Shown here in pieces: positions 19,709 to 29,337 of a DNA stretch of 64,000 nt (within the stretch, counting starts at the first letter, position 1; each line of letters starts with the position of its first letter). Both the position numbers and the translations under genes were made by a program. Source of the stretch: QHWT01 sp046726015 (GTDB taxonomy: Bacteria > Acidobacteriota > Vicinamibacteria > Vicinamibacterales > 2-12-FULL-66-21); assembly GCA_046726015.1 (NCBI GenBank), contig JBKOZS010000054.1:1-64000 (forward strand), written 5' to 3'. Below the pieces are notes generated by a model. It did not search any database and was not told where the DNA came from. It was given only the letters and a program-made list of their open reading frames with translations.

Positions 19709-21159
19709 AGCGAAGCGCTCACCTCCTTCAGCTGCGTCTCCGCTCGGCGCAGCTTCTCCCGCGTCGCGCGCAGCCACTCTTCATCGGCGCGAAGCGACTC
19801 CTGCGACACGCCGATGGCCCGCGATGTCTCGGACGGCGCCGGACCGCCGTGCGTTTTCCGAACCGCGACGAAGTGCTGCGGACTGAGCATCTCCGCGAGC
19901 GCGGCCTCGTCGTAGACGATCTCACGACCTGTCACCGCCTTTGACACTTCCCTCAGCGCGACCGACAGCGTACGCTCGGGCGACGTCCGTGCGCTTGCGA
20001 TGAGGCGCGACGCAATGGCATGCCCGGCTTTGAACGGGAGGCCGTGATCGCGCGCGAGCGTGTCGGCGAGCTCGGTGACGGTAATCCATCCCTGCTCCGC
20101 GCGCGCGGCAAGCCTGGCGACGTCGAACTCTGCATGCTCCATTGCCGCGGCGACGAGCGCGACCGCACGCGCGGCATCCTTGAACATCTGCGCGACGAGC
20201 GGCTGCAGATCGTCTTCGGTGTCGACGATGTCCCCGAACGGGGTGTTATGAACAGACAGGACGATGGCGGACGCCTGGCCGAGCGCCTTGCTGCCAATCG
20301 CCCGGGCGTGCTCGAGCGCCACCGGATTGCGCTTCTGCGGCATGATGCTGCTGCACTGGACGAACGCGTCCGAGAGGCGCAGGTAGCCAACCTCATTCGT
20401 GCACCAGAGGAGGAGGTCCTGCACGACACGTCCAAGCCCCGCGAGCAGCACGGCTGCGGCGCTGACGCTCTCGAGCAGGTAATCGACGGTGGCAATGCTG
20501 CCGTAGGTATTGCCGGTCATCGCATCGAACCCAAGCAGCACCGTCGTGCGCGCGCGATCGATTGGAAACCCGGTGCCCGTAATCGCGCACGACCCCAGCG
20601 GATTCTGGTTCGTGCTGGCATACGCCGCGCGCAGGCGCACCGTGTCGCGTTCGAGCTGCTCGATGACGGCCAGCAAGTAGTGCGCGATGGTCGACGGCTG
20701 CGCCGGCTGCGTGTGCGTGTGTGCCGCGAACACGTGCTCGCGATGCCTTCCGGCAAGCGCGAGCAGCACGCGACGCAGCGCCAGCGCTCCCTCGACGACC
20801 GCGAGAATCATTTCCCGCTGCTGCATCCGGTACATCGTCATGTCGATGTCGTTGCGCGAGCGTGCGGTGTGCAGGCGGCCCGCGGCGTCTTCGCCGCAGC
20901 ACTGGACGATTAAGCGATCCAGGTAGAAGAACAGGTCCTCGTACGTCCCGTCGTACTGGACCTTGCGCACGTCATCGATTGAGAGGTGGTCCAGCGCGTC
21001 ACGAATGGCGCGCGCTTCTTCGCGTTTCACGATGCCCTGCTCGGCGAGCATCGCCAGGTGCGCGTAGTTGATGGACATCAGCGGCCCCAGGAAGAGCGCT
21101 TTTGCGTCCTCGAAGTTCTCGTTCAGCACGAGGCGGACGTATTCGGGGGAAAAGCGCAC
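19705..21159 (-). CDS. argH: Argininosuccinate lyase
   Basis: Cleaves argininosuccinate to arginine and fumarate, the last step of arginine synthesis. The 484 residues fit the fumarase/aspartase superfamily. The signature loop is CSSIMPQKRNPVALEHAR near residue 270, and HTARSRNDIDMTMYR is the conserved N-terminal segment. Translation starts with GTG, one base after the stop of the secreted deacetylase gene, so the two are co-transcribed. No other arg genes are adjacent, and the pairing with a TonB receptor and a PIG-L protein is odd. Confidence 0.97.
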   Translation of the reverse strand: MRFSPEYVRLVLNENFEDAKALFLGPLMSINYAHLAMLAEQGIVKREEARAIRDALDHLSIDDVRKVQYDGTYEDLFFYLDRLIVQCCGEDAAGRLHTARSRNDIDMTMYRMQQREMILAVVEGALALRRVLLALAGRHREHVFAAHTHTQPAQPSTIAHYLLAVIEQLERDTVRLRAAYASTNQNPLGSCAITGTGFPIDRARTTVLLGFDAMTGNTYGSIATVDYLLESVSAAAVLLAGLGRVVQDLLLWCTNEVGYLRLSDAFVQCSSIMPQKRNPVALEHARAIGSKALGQASAIVLSVHNTPFGDIVDTEDDLQPLVAQMFKDAARAVALVAAAMEHAEFDVARLAARAEQGWITVTELADTLARDHGLPFKAGHAIASRLIASARTSPERTLSVALREVSKAVTGREIVYDEAALAEMLSPQHFVAVRKTHGGPAPSETSRAIGVSQESLRADEEWLRATREKLRRAETQLKEVSASL

Positions 21160-21160
21160 G

Positions 21161-23791
21161 CTACTTCCGCTTTCCAGACGACAGGAGGTTGGCCATCAGC
21201 CGATATGCGCCGTCGACGCCGGCAGGAAGTTGACGCCAGAGCGCGAGACCGACGTAAATCCATCGGCCTTTGCCGACGCGAGCCTCGACGAGTGCGCCGG
21301 TCTTGACGCCCGCATTGTAGGGGAACGGGTCCCGCGAACGCACGAGATCCACGTAGCGTTGATCTTTTTGTCCCAGGAAGTACAGGCCGCGCTCCTGGAC
21401 CCAGCCTTCCCACGCATCGGGACCGATGCGGTTCGGCGTCGTGAAGACCGGATTGTCAGGGACGAGCACCTCGATCGGCGCGTTCTCGTCGGTCACGCGA
21501 TCGGATGTGCTCCTGGCCGGGTACGGCCCGTATTGCACCTCGTTGAACTCGTTGCGCTGGTACTGAACGATGACGGTGCCGCCGTTCTCTGCGTATTGCA
21601 GGAGCCGCTGGTTGTTGGCACGCAGGTCGGGGCGCCGTTCGTACGCGCGCACGCCGATGACGATCGCATCGAACTGCGAGAGGTCGCCGGACGCCAGCAT
21701 GTCGGCGTCGATCATTTGCACGTAGGCTCCGAGCTGTTCGATCGCTTCAGGCACACGGTCGCCGACACCCATGATGTAGCCAACGCGAAGGCCGGGGGCG
21801 ATGGCGACGTCCATCACCTTCGCGCGCGTTGCCGCCGGTTCGACAACGTGGCGGCGGTGAATGTGTGGATACTCGACCACCTGGTAGCCGAGATCCGACG
21901 GCGTCGCACCGCCGGTCGCAACAGCCTTCAGTACGTCTTCGCCAGGACGCGCGCCCTCGGGCGGACGCACCTTGAACGTGACGGTTGTCTCTTCGTCTTC
22001 GCGGACGAAGTGGACGGGCGCTGAGGCCGGTTGGATCTGCCAGCCAGCCGGGGCGGACAGCGACACCGCCGCGTCCGACGCTGTCTTCTGATTGTTGCCA
22101 ACCGTCACCCGAACTTCATTGGTCCTGGTGGTGTTGACCGGAAAGACCGCGATGTCGGGATCGACGCGTACGTTGAAAGGCGGCACGACCTGCAACTCAG
22201 ACCGCTTCTCCCCCGCCATCACGTTCGAGTAACGGAACTCCACGACGCGCTCGACGTCAACGCGTTCGCCGCGAACGTTCAGCCGAAAAGTCGCCATAAA
22301 CGGCGAGGGACGGAACGGCACGCCGAACGGCACGTCCGGGTCGAAGTCGTATCGCGCCGCGTCGGTCCTCGGCTTCCAGTACGGCGTGGACAGGCCCGTG
22401 CGCGGCGGAACCGTCAGCAGCGCCTTGCACGACACGGTCTTCCCAGCCACGAGCGGACCGGCGCAGGCGGATGGCGGCGCACCGGCAAATCCTGCGAGCG
22501 TCACCGACTCGAGCCGCGGCTCCTCCGATGAATTCACCGCCGAATAGAGCGACACGTTCACCTGCTGCCCGGGCACGACGCTGCCATCGTCCGCAAGCGC
22601 GTCGAGCCGGATAGCGGACGCAATCACGAGCGCGTCCTGGAACTGCCGCTCCTTCTGGCCGAGGCGCATATCGATTTCGTAGCGCGCGTCGGGACCAGTG
22701 TCGCTCGGAAGGTTCGCGCGAAGCGCTCGCACGGCGCGGAGTCCCGCGGCAAGCGGCGAGACGGCAGCAGAGGGACGACCCGTGACAAGCGCCTTCCGCG
22801 CCGCGCTCACCTGATCCGCGATCGCCTGGAGTGGCGTGACGAGTTCCGGCGGCCGAGTTCCGGTGAAACGAACGAGACCGACGAGCGACGTGTCGATGCC
22901 GCCGAACAACTGCGCTGGCGCCCGACCCGACTCGAGCTTCGAATCCTGCAGCTTGTAGGTGCGGTTCTGCGCCTGGCCCGGGAGCAGCAGCAACTGCGAG
23001 GTGCCCTGGCACTTGTGCATCGATCGCGCTTCGAGCCCGACCTCTGCGTAGGTGCGGCCAAGCACCGGGTCAAAGGCCGACACGTCCACCGTCAGCAAGT
23101 CGGGTGTTCGCGGCGGCGGATTTGGCATGAACGCGGAGACGTCGGTGCAGAAGATTCGCGACGCCTGCCACGGATGCAAACCTTCTTTAATCTGCTCCGG
23201 GTACTTCGCGGGATCGGCGGCAGCCGTATACGCCTCGAGCGTCAACTTCGCCGATGCCTGGTGATGCTGCCCGCCTCCTTCACCGCCGCACAGGAACCCC
23301 ACGATGATGTCCGGCCGGATCGCACGGATGTGCCGCACGTAGTCGCCGACGATCTCGTCGTGCCCCCACTTCTGAATCGATTCGTCGACGCTGAACGAGA
23401 ACCCGAAATCGACCGCGCGCGTGAAGTACTGTTCGGCGCCATCGAATCGGTGCACCGCGAGCAGTTCCTCGGTGCGCAACACGCCAAGCGCCTGGAACAG
23501 CTCGGGGCCGATCTCGTTCTGGCCGCCGTCACCGCGTGTTGCTGTTACGAGCGTCGCCCGCATGCCCTGGCCTTCGCCCAGCATCGCGAGCAGCGCATTG
23601 TCCTCGTCGTCCGGATGCGCATCGGTCTGCATGAACGTGCCGGTCGACGAGAGCTTCCGGAGCATCAGCTCGAGCGCGGCGACGTCGGGACGTTCGCCAA
23701 CAGGAGCAACGCGGAGCTGGGCGGATGGTGTGGAGGTGACAAGAACGGCGGCCGCAAGGGCGGCCGCCGTGACGAGTGAACGATGGGACAT
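21161..23791 (-). CDS. Secreted PIG-L (LmbE-like) deacetylase with C-terminal extensions
   Basis: 876 residues with a signal peptide ending near TSTPSAQ. The N-terminal PIG-L domain (about residues 50-300) has the zinc motif AHPDDED, TRGDGGQNEIG and a GGEGGGQHHQAS His pair, so it should be an active zinc-dependent N-deacetylase on a sugar or glycan. The middle part is beta-rich with a NEW3-like segment (WQIQPASAPVHF). The last 200 residues resemble a class I glutamine-amidotransferase-like or ThuA-like fold (FDAIVIGVRAYERR, GKGRWIYVGLALWRQLP). It overlaps the TonB receptor stop by one base and sits one base before argH. Export argues against a bacillithiol role; outer-membrane glycan processing is likelier. 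Confidence 0.85.
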   Translation of the reverse strand: MSHRSLVTAAALAAAVLVTSTPSAQLRVAPVGERPDVAALELMLRKLSSTGTFMQTDAHPDDEDNALLAMLGEGQGMRATLVTATRGDGGQNEIGPELFQALGVLRTEELLAVHRFDGAEQYFTRAVDFGFSFSVDESIQKWGHDEIVGDYVRHIRAIRPDIIVGFLCGGEGGGQHHQASAKLTLEAYTAAADPAKYPEQIKEGLHPWQASRIFCTDVSAFMPNPPPRTPDLLTVDVSAFDPVLGRTYAEVGLEARSMHKCQGTSQLLLLPGQAQNRTYKLQDSKLESGRAPAQLFGGIDTSLVGLVRFTGTRPPELVTPLQAIADQVSAARKALVTGRPSAAVSPLAAGLRAVRALRANLPSDTGPDARYEIDMRLGQKERQFQDALVIASAIRLDALADDGSVVPGQQVNVSLYSAVNSSEEPRLESVTLAGFAGAPPSACAGPLVAGKTVSCKALLTVPPRTGLSTPYWKPRTDAARYDFDPDVPFGVPFRPSPFMATFRLNVRGERVDVERVVEFRYSNVMAGEKRSELQVVPPFNVRVDPDIAVFPVNTTRTNEVRVTVGNNQKTASDAAVSLSAPAGWQIQPASAPVHFVREDEETTVTFKVRPPEGARPGEDVLKAVATGGATPSDLGYQVVEYPHIHRRHVVEPAATRAKVMDVAIAPGLRVGYIMGVGDRVPEAIEQLGAYVQMIDADMLASGDLSQFDAIVIGVRAYERRPDLRANNQRLLQYAENGGTVIVQYQRNEFNEVQYGPYPARSTSDRVTDENAPIEVLVPDNPVFTTPNRIGPDAWEGWVQERGLYFLGQKDQRYVDLVRSRDPFPYNAGVKTGALVEARVGKGRWIYVGLALWRQLPAGVDGAYRLMANLLSSGKRK

Positions 23792-26697
23792 CAGAATGCG
23801 AACTTCAGCCCAAGCTGCATCAGGCGCTGATCGTAGCCGCTCTTGCCGTTCGTCGGGTAATCCGACCCGTCCAGCGGGATACTGCCGGTCACATTCCCCA
23901 ACGCATCGGTCGTGATCACGCGGTTCACGCCCGCGATGTTTTCCGTGTTGAACAGGTTCTTCACTTCGACGAACAGCTCGAGGCGCTGCTCGGCCGTCAA
24001 CGGGACGAACCGCGAGTACCGCAGGTCGAAGTTGAACACGCGCCCGAGCCGGCCGGCGTTGCGCTCGAGGTCGTTGGGCCGATCGTTCAGCACGCCGTCG
24101 CCGTTCAAATCCAGCGTCGAGCGGATGTTGAACGGCAGCCCGCTGTTGGCCTGCAGGATGATCCCGAGCTGGTTGTTATTGAGGATCGCCGCGCCTTTCG
24201 TGGAAGACGACACGGCCGGCGCAATCACCGTGGATAGTGCGAACGTGTGCGCCTGGTGGAACGGGGTGACGCCCTTCTCGCGATCGAGGTTCGACGGATC
24301 CGACACGCGGTCGTCAGCGCTGCCGACGACATAGGTGCCGGTGAGCGGCGCATTGTCCTCGCCGTGCGCGAACGTGTAGGTCGCCTGCGCCTGCCAGCCG
24401 TTCAGCATCCGCTTCGTCAGCGTCGTGGTGAACGCGTTGTAGGTGGCCTCGCCGATTGACTTGAACACGTTGACGTGATCGAACGTGGGATCGACGCGCG
24501 TGGCGGAGGACACCTGCGTCGAAAAGATCGGACGGCCGTCGGGCAGCGTTCGTCCGGTCGGAATCAGGTTCGTGTCCATCAGCACGGGCAGATTGCGACC
24601 GATCGAATTGACGTATCCGACCGAGACGGCGAGGTCGTTGCGCAAGGCGCGCTCGACCTGCACGTTGCTCAACCACGCGTGCTGCGTCCGGAAGTCGGGG
24701 TCTACCCCGATGATGCTCTGGCGCGGCAGCACGAACGTGGAGGGCACGTTGGCCAGGCTCGCGGGGAATGGCGGCGCGCCGGCGCTCGTGCCGGAAATCG
24801 AGACCGAGAAGCTGGCGGGATCGCCATTCTGCAGGATGGCGTTGTCGTAGAAATCGAGGAGCGGCGGCTCGTACATCAAGCCAACCGACGCACGCACGAC
24901 GGTCTTTGCCGAGTCGTCAACGGCCCACGAAAGTCCTGCACGCGGCCCGAAGTTGTTCCTGTCGACCGTGAAATCCTGCGACAAGGGGTTCGCCGCGAAA
25001 GGACGCGCCGAGGGCACGTCGAACAGATCGTAACGAATCCCGTACAACACCTTCAGCTGCGGCGTCAGCTGCCAGTCGTCCTGGACGAAGAGACCGTAGA
25101 ACGCCGAGTCGTACGACGCCTGCAGGTTGCCGAACACCTGCTGCAGCGTCGAATAGCCAAACGGACTGGCGCCGCTCTTCGCCGCCTGGTATGCCGCTGT
25201 CGTCGGGAACGTGTAAACGAACTGTTCGCCGCGCACGCGTTTGTCGCCCACGAACTGCGCGTCGACGCCCCCCTTCAGCGCATGCTTCCCGCGCATCCAG
25301 CTGACGTTGTCGATGACCTGCGTGATCCCCTGGTTGAAGTCGAAGCCGACGGAATTCGTGTCCCCCAGGCGCGCGCCGCCGAACTGCGCAGCGCCTGACA
25401 CCGTGATGGCCGGCCCATCGACCGAGATCCCCTGCGTGCGGAACTGATGACGACGAGCGTACTGGACGCGCAGCTCGTTCAACAGGCTGTATCCGATGGT
25501 CGAGACCAGCTGCCCCGACACCGAATCCATGCGGTCGGTGAAATCGGTCGCGCGATCCGTGGTCGTGAGGCCGCCGCCGATGTTCGACGGCGAGAAGTTC
25601 TTGAAGAGGAAGTACCGTACCGCGAGATGATTGGCGTTGTTGATCTGGTAGTCGGTCTTCCCGAAGCCGAAGTTCACCTTCTGGTGTGCCGGGATGACGC
25701 CATCGGCCGGAAGCGAGATGCCAAGTGCCGCGGCATTCTCCGGCGTGACGGTGATGACCTGCCCGCCCGTCACGAGGCTGCGATCGACGAACTCGTAGGC
25801 GCCGTAGTAATGCCAGCGATCACGCTGGAGCGGTCCGCCGAGCGTTGCCGTAAAGTCGTTGGCCTCGGTGTCGGGCTTCCGCGCGTTCGGCGCGAGGAAG
25901 AACGGCTTCGCTGAAAACGGATTGCGCTTGAACCGAAAACTCGCCGTGCCGTGGACATCGTTGGTGCCCGACGGCGTGATCGCGTTGTAGACCATGCCGG
26001 TTGTCTGGCCGAACTCGGGTGCGAACCCGTTCGTGATCACCTTCACTTCGCGTACCAGCACTTCAGAGACCGGCAACAGGCGAAGCCCGGCGCGATCCTT
26101 TTCAGTGTTCGTGTTCCCATCGAGCTGGTAATTCGTGTGCATCTGGCTGCCGTTCGCGTTGATGCGCGGCACGCCGAACTCGTTGTTCTCGTAGCCCGTC
26201 ACGTTCGCCTGGAGAAAGGCGAAGTTGTACGGGTTGCGCGACACGAGCGGGAGGTTCTTCACCTCGGTTTCCCCGATCGTCCTGCCCAGATCGATCTTGC
26301 CGGGCTGCGCGACGGGGGACTCCCCCGTCACCGTAATCGTCTCCGATACGTTGCCCACGCTGAGGGTGACGTTGATGAGCGCCGTCTGTCCGGCGGAGAG
26401 GCTGACCCCCTGCTGCTCGAACTTCTTGAAGCCTTGCAGTTCCGCCGCGACCTGGTATGTGCCTAACGGCAGGAGGGGTGCGCGATACACGCCCTCTTCG
26501 TTCGTGACGACGACGCGCTGCGCGCCGGTGTCGGTGTTGGTGACGGTCACGGTGACGCCCGGAAGGACTGCCCCGCTGTTATCCCTGACCGTGCCCTCGA
26601 TGCTGCCATTGATCGCCTGCGACTGCGCCGCGACGGGCAGCGCGGTCGCCAGGACCGTCATGGCCACGAACGTCCGTGCGAGCCACACACGAATCAT
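23791..26697 (-). CDS. TonB-dependent receptor, Oar-like
   Basis: A 968-residue outer-membrane receptor. The signal peptide ends ALPVAAQ. A carboxypeptidase-regulatory-like domain follows (about residues 30-110: IEGTVRDNSGAVLPGVTVTV). The plug has NLPLVSRNPYNFAFLQANV and LDGNTNTEKDR, and a long beta-barrel ends in LGLKFAF with the terminal Phe used by BamA. A strong Shine-Dalgarno AGGAGGT lies eight bases before the ATG. The cargo is not predictable from sequence; family members take up large peptides, glycans or chelates. It is the first gene of an operon with the secreted deacetylase and argH, which suggests a carbohydrate-bearing ligand. Confidence 0.92.
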   Translation of the reverse strand: MIRVWLARTFVAMTVLATALPVAAQSQAINGSIEGTVRDNSGAVLPGVTVTVTNTDTGAQRVVVTNEEGVYRAPLLPLGTYQVAAELQGFKKFEQQGVSLSAGQTALINVTLSVGNVSETITVTGESPVAQPGKIDLGRTIGETEVKNLPLVSRNPYNFAFLQANVTGYENNEFGVPRINANGSQMHTNYQLDGNTNTEKDRAGLRLLPVSEVLVREVKVITNGFAPEFGQTTGMVYNAITPSGTNDVHGTASFRFKRNPFSAKPFFLAPNARKPDTEANDFTATLGGPLQRDRWHYYGAYEFVDRSLVTGGQVITVTPENAAALGISLPADGVIPAHQKVNFGFGKTDYQINNANHLAVRYFLFKNFSPSNIGGGLTTTDRATDFTDRMDSVSGQLVSTIGYSLLNELRVQYARRHQFRTQGISVDGPAITVSGAAQFGGARLGDTNSVGFDFNQGITQVIDNVSWMRGKHALKGGVDAQFVGDKRVRGEQFVYTFPTTAAYQAAKSGASPFGYSTLQQVFGNLQASYDSAFYGLFVQDDWQLTPQLKVLYGIRYDLFDVPSARPFAANPLSQDFTVDRNNFGPRAGLSWAVDDSAKTVVRASVGLMYEPPLLDFYDNAILQNGDPASFSVSISGTSAGAPPFPASLANVPSTFVLPRQSIIGVDPDFRTQHAWLSNVQVERALRNDLAVSVGYVNSIGRNLPVLMDTNLIPTGRTLPDGRPIFSTQVSSATRVDPTFDHVNVFKSIGEATYNAFTTTLTKRMLNGWQAQATYTFAHGEDNAPLTGTYVVGSADDRVSDPSNLDREKGVTPFHQAHTFALSTVIAPAVSSSTKGAAILNNNQLGIILQANSGLPFNIRSTLDLNGDGVLNDRPNDLERNAGRLGRVFNFDLRYSRFVPLTAEQRLELFVEVKNLFNTENIAGVNRVITTDALGNVTGSIPLDGSDYPTNGKSGYDQRLMQLGLKFAF

Positions 26698-26701
26698 GAA
26701 G

Positions 26702-26830
26702 TGGACCTCCTAATAAACGTGGGGCTCCGCCCCACACCCGGCCCGGTCGCTCGCGGGGACCCCTGCGCCCCGCTCCGCTCCCTCGCACGCGCGCTGTGCG
26801 CGCCGCCGTTATGCGGCTCGCCGCGAGCTA
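26702..26830. repeat. Double-hairpin repeat element, copy 1
   Basis: Read on the minus strand it shows, in order: GCGAGCCGCAT, AACGG, a GCGCGCACAGCGCGC palindrome, GGGGTCC and a GTGGGGC-GGA-GCCCCAC hairpin (plus-strand 26719-26735). The same order of blocks is found at 57498-57600, and a shortened form at 44605-44636. It sits between the divergent TonB receptor and PBP genes, immediately upstream of the receptor Shine-Dalgarno. Such elements resemble REP/BIME units in layout. I cannot assign it to a known family. Confidence 0.55.
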
Positions 26831-26899
26831 TCCAGGTTAGCGTTGCGAACCGCACAACGGATTAATAACTAATTGGAGACTAAGACGCTTGGTTATACA

Positions 26900-29251
26900 A
26901 TGCCGGTTGCAACCGTCCCCGGGTTGCTGCTTTTCCCAGTGCCCACGGCCCCAAACTCGCCACTCGCGGAGAAGACACCCGCGCGTCCGCGGACCGCAAA
27001 AGGCGGCCATCGCGGCTGGAAGTTCTATGCCCTGATCGCCGGCGCCGCCGCCCTCGTCCTCTTTGGCGGCACCGTGGCCTACTTCTACGTGACCTTCTCG
27101 CGCATGATCGATGCGCGAATGCACGGCGAGTTCCAGCGTGCCGATCCGCGCATTTTCGCGCGCCCGTTTACGCTCCGTCGCGGCCAGCGTATCACCCAGC
27201 AGCAGACAATCGACCGGTTGAACGAACTCGGCTATGCGCAGCGCCCGCGCGCGCAAATGCACGGCGAATTCGCGATTGGACGCGATGCGCTGGCGGTGGT
27301 GCCACGTGCGGGGGACCGCCGGGGCCAGGTCCTACGTCTCGTGTATGCCGCGTCGAAAACGGGGACGGGCGGGCTCATCAATATCGAGGTGCCCTCGAAG
27401 AAACAGTCCATTGAGTCGCTGGCCTTCGATGCGCCGCTCATCACCGCGCTGGTCACCGGCGGACGCGAGAAGCGGCGCGACGTGCCGCTCGCGGCGATTC
27501 CACCGCGCATGATCCAGGCGGTCGTGGCCATCGAGGATCGACGGTTCTACGACCACCCCGGTGTCGACATCATCGGCACGACGCGCGCGGTGCTGACGAA
27601 TATCTTCGGCAGCAGGAAATATCTGAGCGGCGGCAGCACGATCACGCAGCAGCTCGTAAGAAACACGTTCCTGACACAGGAGAAGTCGCTCAAGCGCAAA
27701 TTTACTGAATGGTTCATGTCGGTCGCGCTCGAGCGGCGCCTCACGAAGGATCAGATCCTCGAGCTGTATCTGAATGACGTGTGGCTCGGGCAGCGCGGAT
27801 CGTTCGCGATTCACGGTGTGCCGGAAGCGGCGCGCCTCTTCTTCGCGAAGGACGTGAGCAACCTGTCACTGGTCGAAGCGGCGACGATCGCCGGAGTCAT
27901 CCAGGCGCCGCCGCGCTACTCCCCGTTCAACAATCCGGACCGCACGAAGGAACGGCGCAACGTCGTCCTCCACGCGATGCAGGAATCCGGGTTCATCAGT
28001 CCGGATGCCGAGCAGCGCGCCACGCTCGAGCCGGTGCAGATCGTCGCGCGCGCGCTCGAGTCCGAAGCGCCGTACTTCGTCGATTACGTCAGCCAGGAGC
28101 TGCAGGACCACAGCAAGGCCACCGGCGCGGTTGATGTGTACACGACGCTCGACCTGCAGCTGCAGCGCATCGCGCAGGATGCGGTGCGTGACGGCCTGAC
28201 GCGCGTCGACGAGATCCTCGCGCGGCGGAAACGGCGTTTCCCGCAGGCCGCGTTGATTGCCGTGGATCCGCGCAGCGGCGAGATTCTCGCGATGGTGGGC
28301 GGACGGTCCTACAACCAGTCGCAATACAACCGCGCGGTCAGCGCGCGACGCCAACCGGGATCGGTGTTCAAGCCGTTCGTCTACCTCGCGGCATTCGAGC
28401 GAGCGCAGGCCGAGGGACGGACCGACATCACGCCCGCAACGGTCGTCCTTGACGAGCCGACGGCGTTTACTTTCAACCAGCAGACCTGGTCGCCGAGCAA
28501 TTACGAGAACGAATACGACGGGCCGATTACCCTCCGTCGGGCGCTCGCGATGTCGCGCAACATCGCCACCATCAAGGTCGCTGAATCCACGGGGTACGAC
28601 ACGGTCGCGGCGTTGTGGCGCCGCGTCGGCGCCGGAACGCCGCCGCGTCCCTACCCGTCCATTGCCCTGGGCGTGTTCGAAGCGTCACCGCTCGAAATCG
28701 CGTCCGCCTATACCATCTTTCCGAATGGCGGCACGCTGCGCCCGCTCCGCGCGATCACGCGCATTGTCAACAGCGGCAAGGACCTCGCGGTCGACGTGTC
28801 GCCCGCCAAGTCTGTCGCGCGTCGCGACACGACCTTCCTCGTCACGAATATGATGCGCAGCGTGCTGAACGAGGGCACGGGCGCTGCCGCGCGCGCCGGC
28901 GGGTTCACCGTTGATGGCGCCGGCAAGTCGGGAACGACCAACGACCTCCGGGATGCGTGGTTCGTAGGCTTCACGCCGGAGCTCCTCACCGTCGTCTGGG
29001 TCGGGCTCGACGACAACCAGGCGCTCGGCCTGAGCGGCAGCCAGGCTGCGCTTCCGATCTGGACCCAGTTCATGACCCGCGCGCTCGCGGGACGCGGCAA
29101 TGTCTCGTTCGAAGCGCCGGAAGGGGTCACGTTCGTAGATATCGACCGCGATACCGGCAAGCTCGCCGCGCCGGCCTGCCCGCGGATCTATCGCGAAGCG
29201 TTCCTCGTCGGCACCGAACCGACTGAGACTTGCCCCGTTCATCATTACTGA
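26900..29251 (+). CDS. Class A penicillin-binding protein (PBP1B-like)
   Basis: Bifunctional murein synthase, 783 residues from the ATG at 26900; the in-frame TTG at 26873 is an alternative. A short cytoplasmic tail precedes one membrane helix (about 42-63). A UB2H-like region (GEFQRADPRIFARPFTLRRG) indicates the PBP1B subgroup. The glycosyltransferase domain has VVAIEDRRFYDHPG with catalytic E212, and GGSTITQQLVRN. The transpeptidase domain has the acyl serine S488 in SVFKPF, the AMSRN triad and KSGTT near the C-terminus. All catalytic motifs are intact. It is transcribed away from the TonB receptor. Confidence 0.95.
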   Translation: MPVATVPGLLLFPVPTAPNSPLAEKTPARPRTAKGGHRGWKFYALIAGAAALVLFGGTVAYFYVTFSRMIDARMHGEFQRADPRIFARPFTLRRGQRITQQQTIDRLNELGYAQRPRAQMHGEFAIGRDALAVVPRAGDRRGQVLRLVYAASKTGTGGLINIEVPSKKQSIESLAFDAPLITALVTGGREKRRDVPLAAIPPRMIQAVVAIEDRRFYDHPGVDIIGTTRAVLTNIFGSRKYLSGGSTITQQLVRNTFLTQEKSLKRKFTEWFMSVALERRLTKDQILELYLNDVWLGQRGSFAIHGVPEAARLFFAKDVSNLSLVEAATIAGVIQAPPRYSPFNNPDRTKERRNVVLHAMQESGFISPDAEQRATLEPVQIVARALESEAPYFVDYVSQELQDHSKATGAVDVYTTLDLQLQRIAQDAVRDGLTRVDEILARRKRRFPQAALIAVDPRSGEILAMVGGRSYNQSQYNRAVSARRQPGSVFKPFVYLAAFERAQAEGRTDITPATVVLDEPTAFTFNQQTWSPSNYENEYDGPITLRRALAMSRNIATIKVAESTGYDTVAALWRRVGAGTPPRPYPSIALGVFEASPLEIASAYTIFPNGGTLRPLRAITRIVNSGKDLAVDVSPAKSVARRDTTFLVTNMMRSVLNEGTGAAARAGGFTVDGAGKSGTTNDLRDAWFVGFTPELLTVVWVGLDDNQALGLSGSQAALPIWTQFMTRALAGRGNVSFEAPEGVTFVDIDRDTGKLAAPACPRIYREAFLVGTEPTETCPVHHY

Positions 29252-29337
29252 GCAGGTCCGGCGCACACCCGCCCCCGCGCGACACAACCCACTCCACCTG
29301 TTACAATTAAGCGCTTCCCCTATCTAATGAGGTGTAC

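Noticed and set aside
21161..23791. Calling the PIG-L protein BshB
   Set aside because: It has a signal peptide and about 550 extra residues; BshB is a small cytosolic enzyme.
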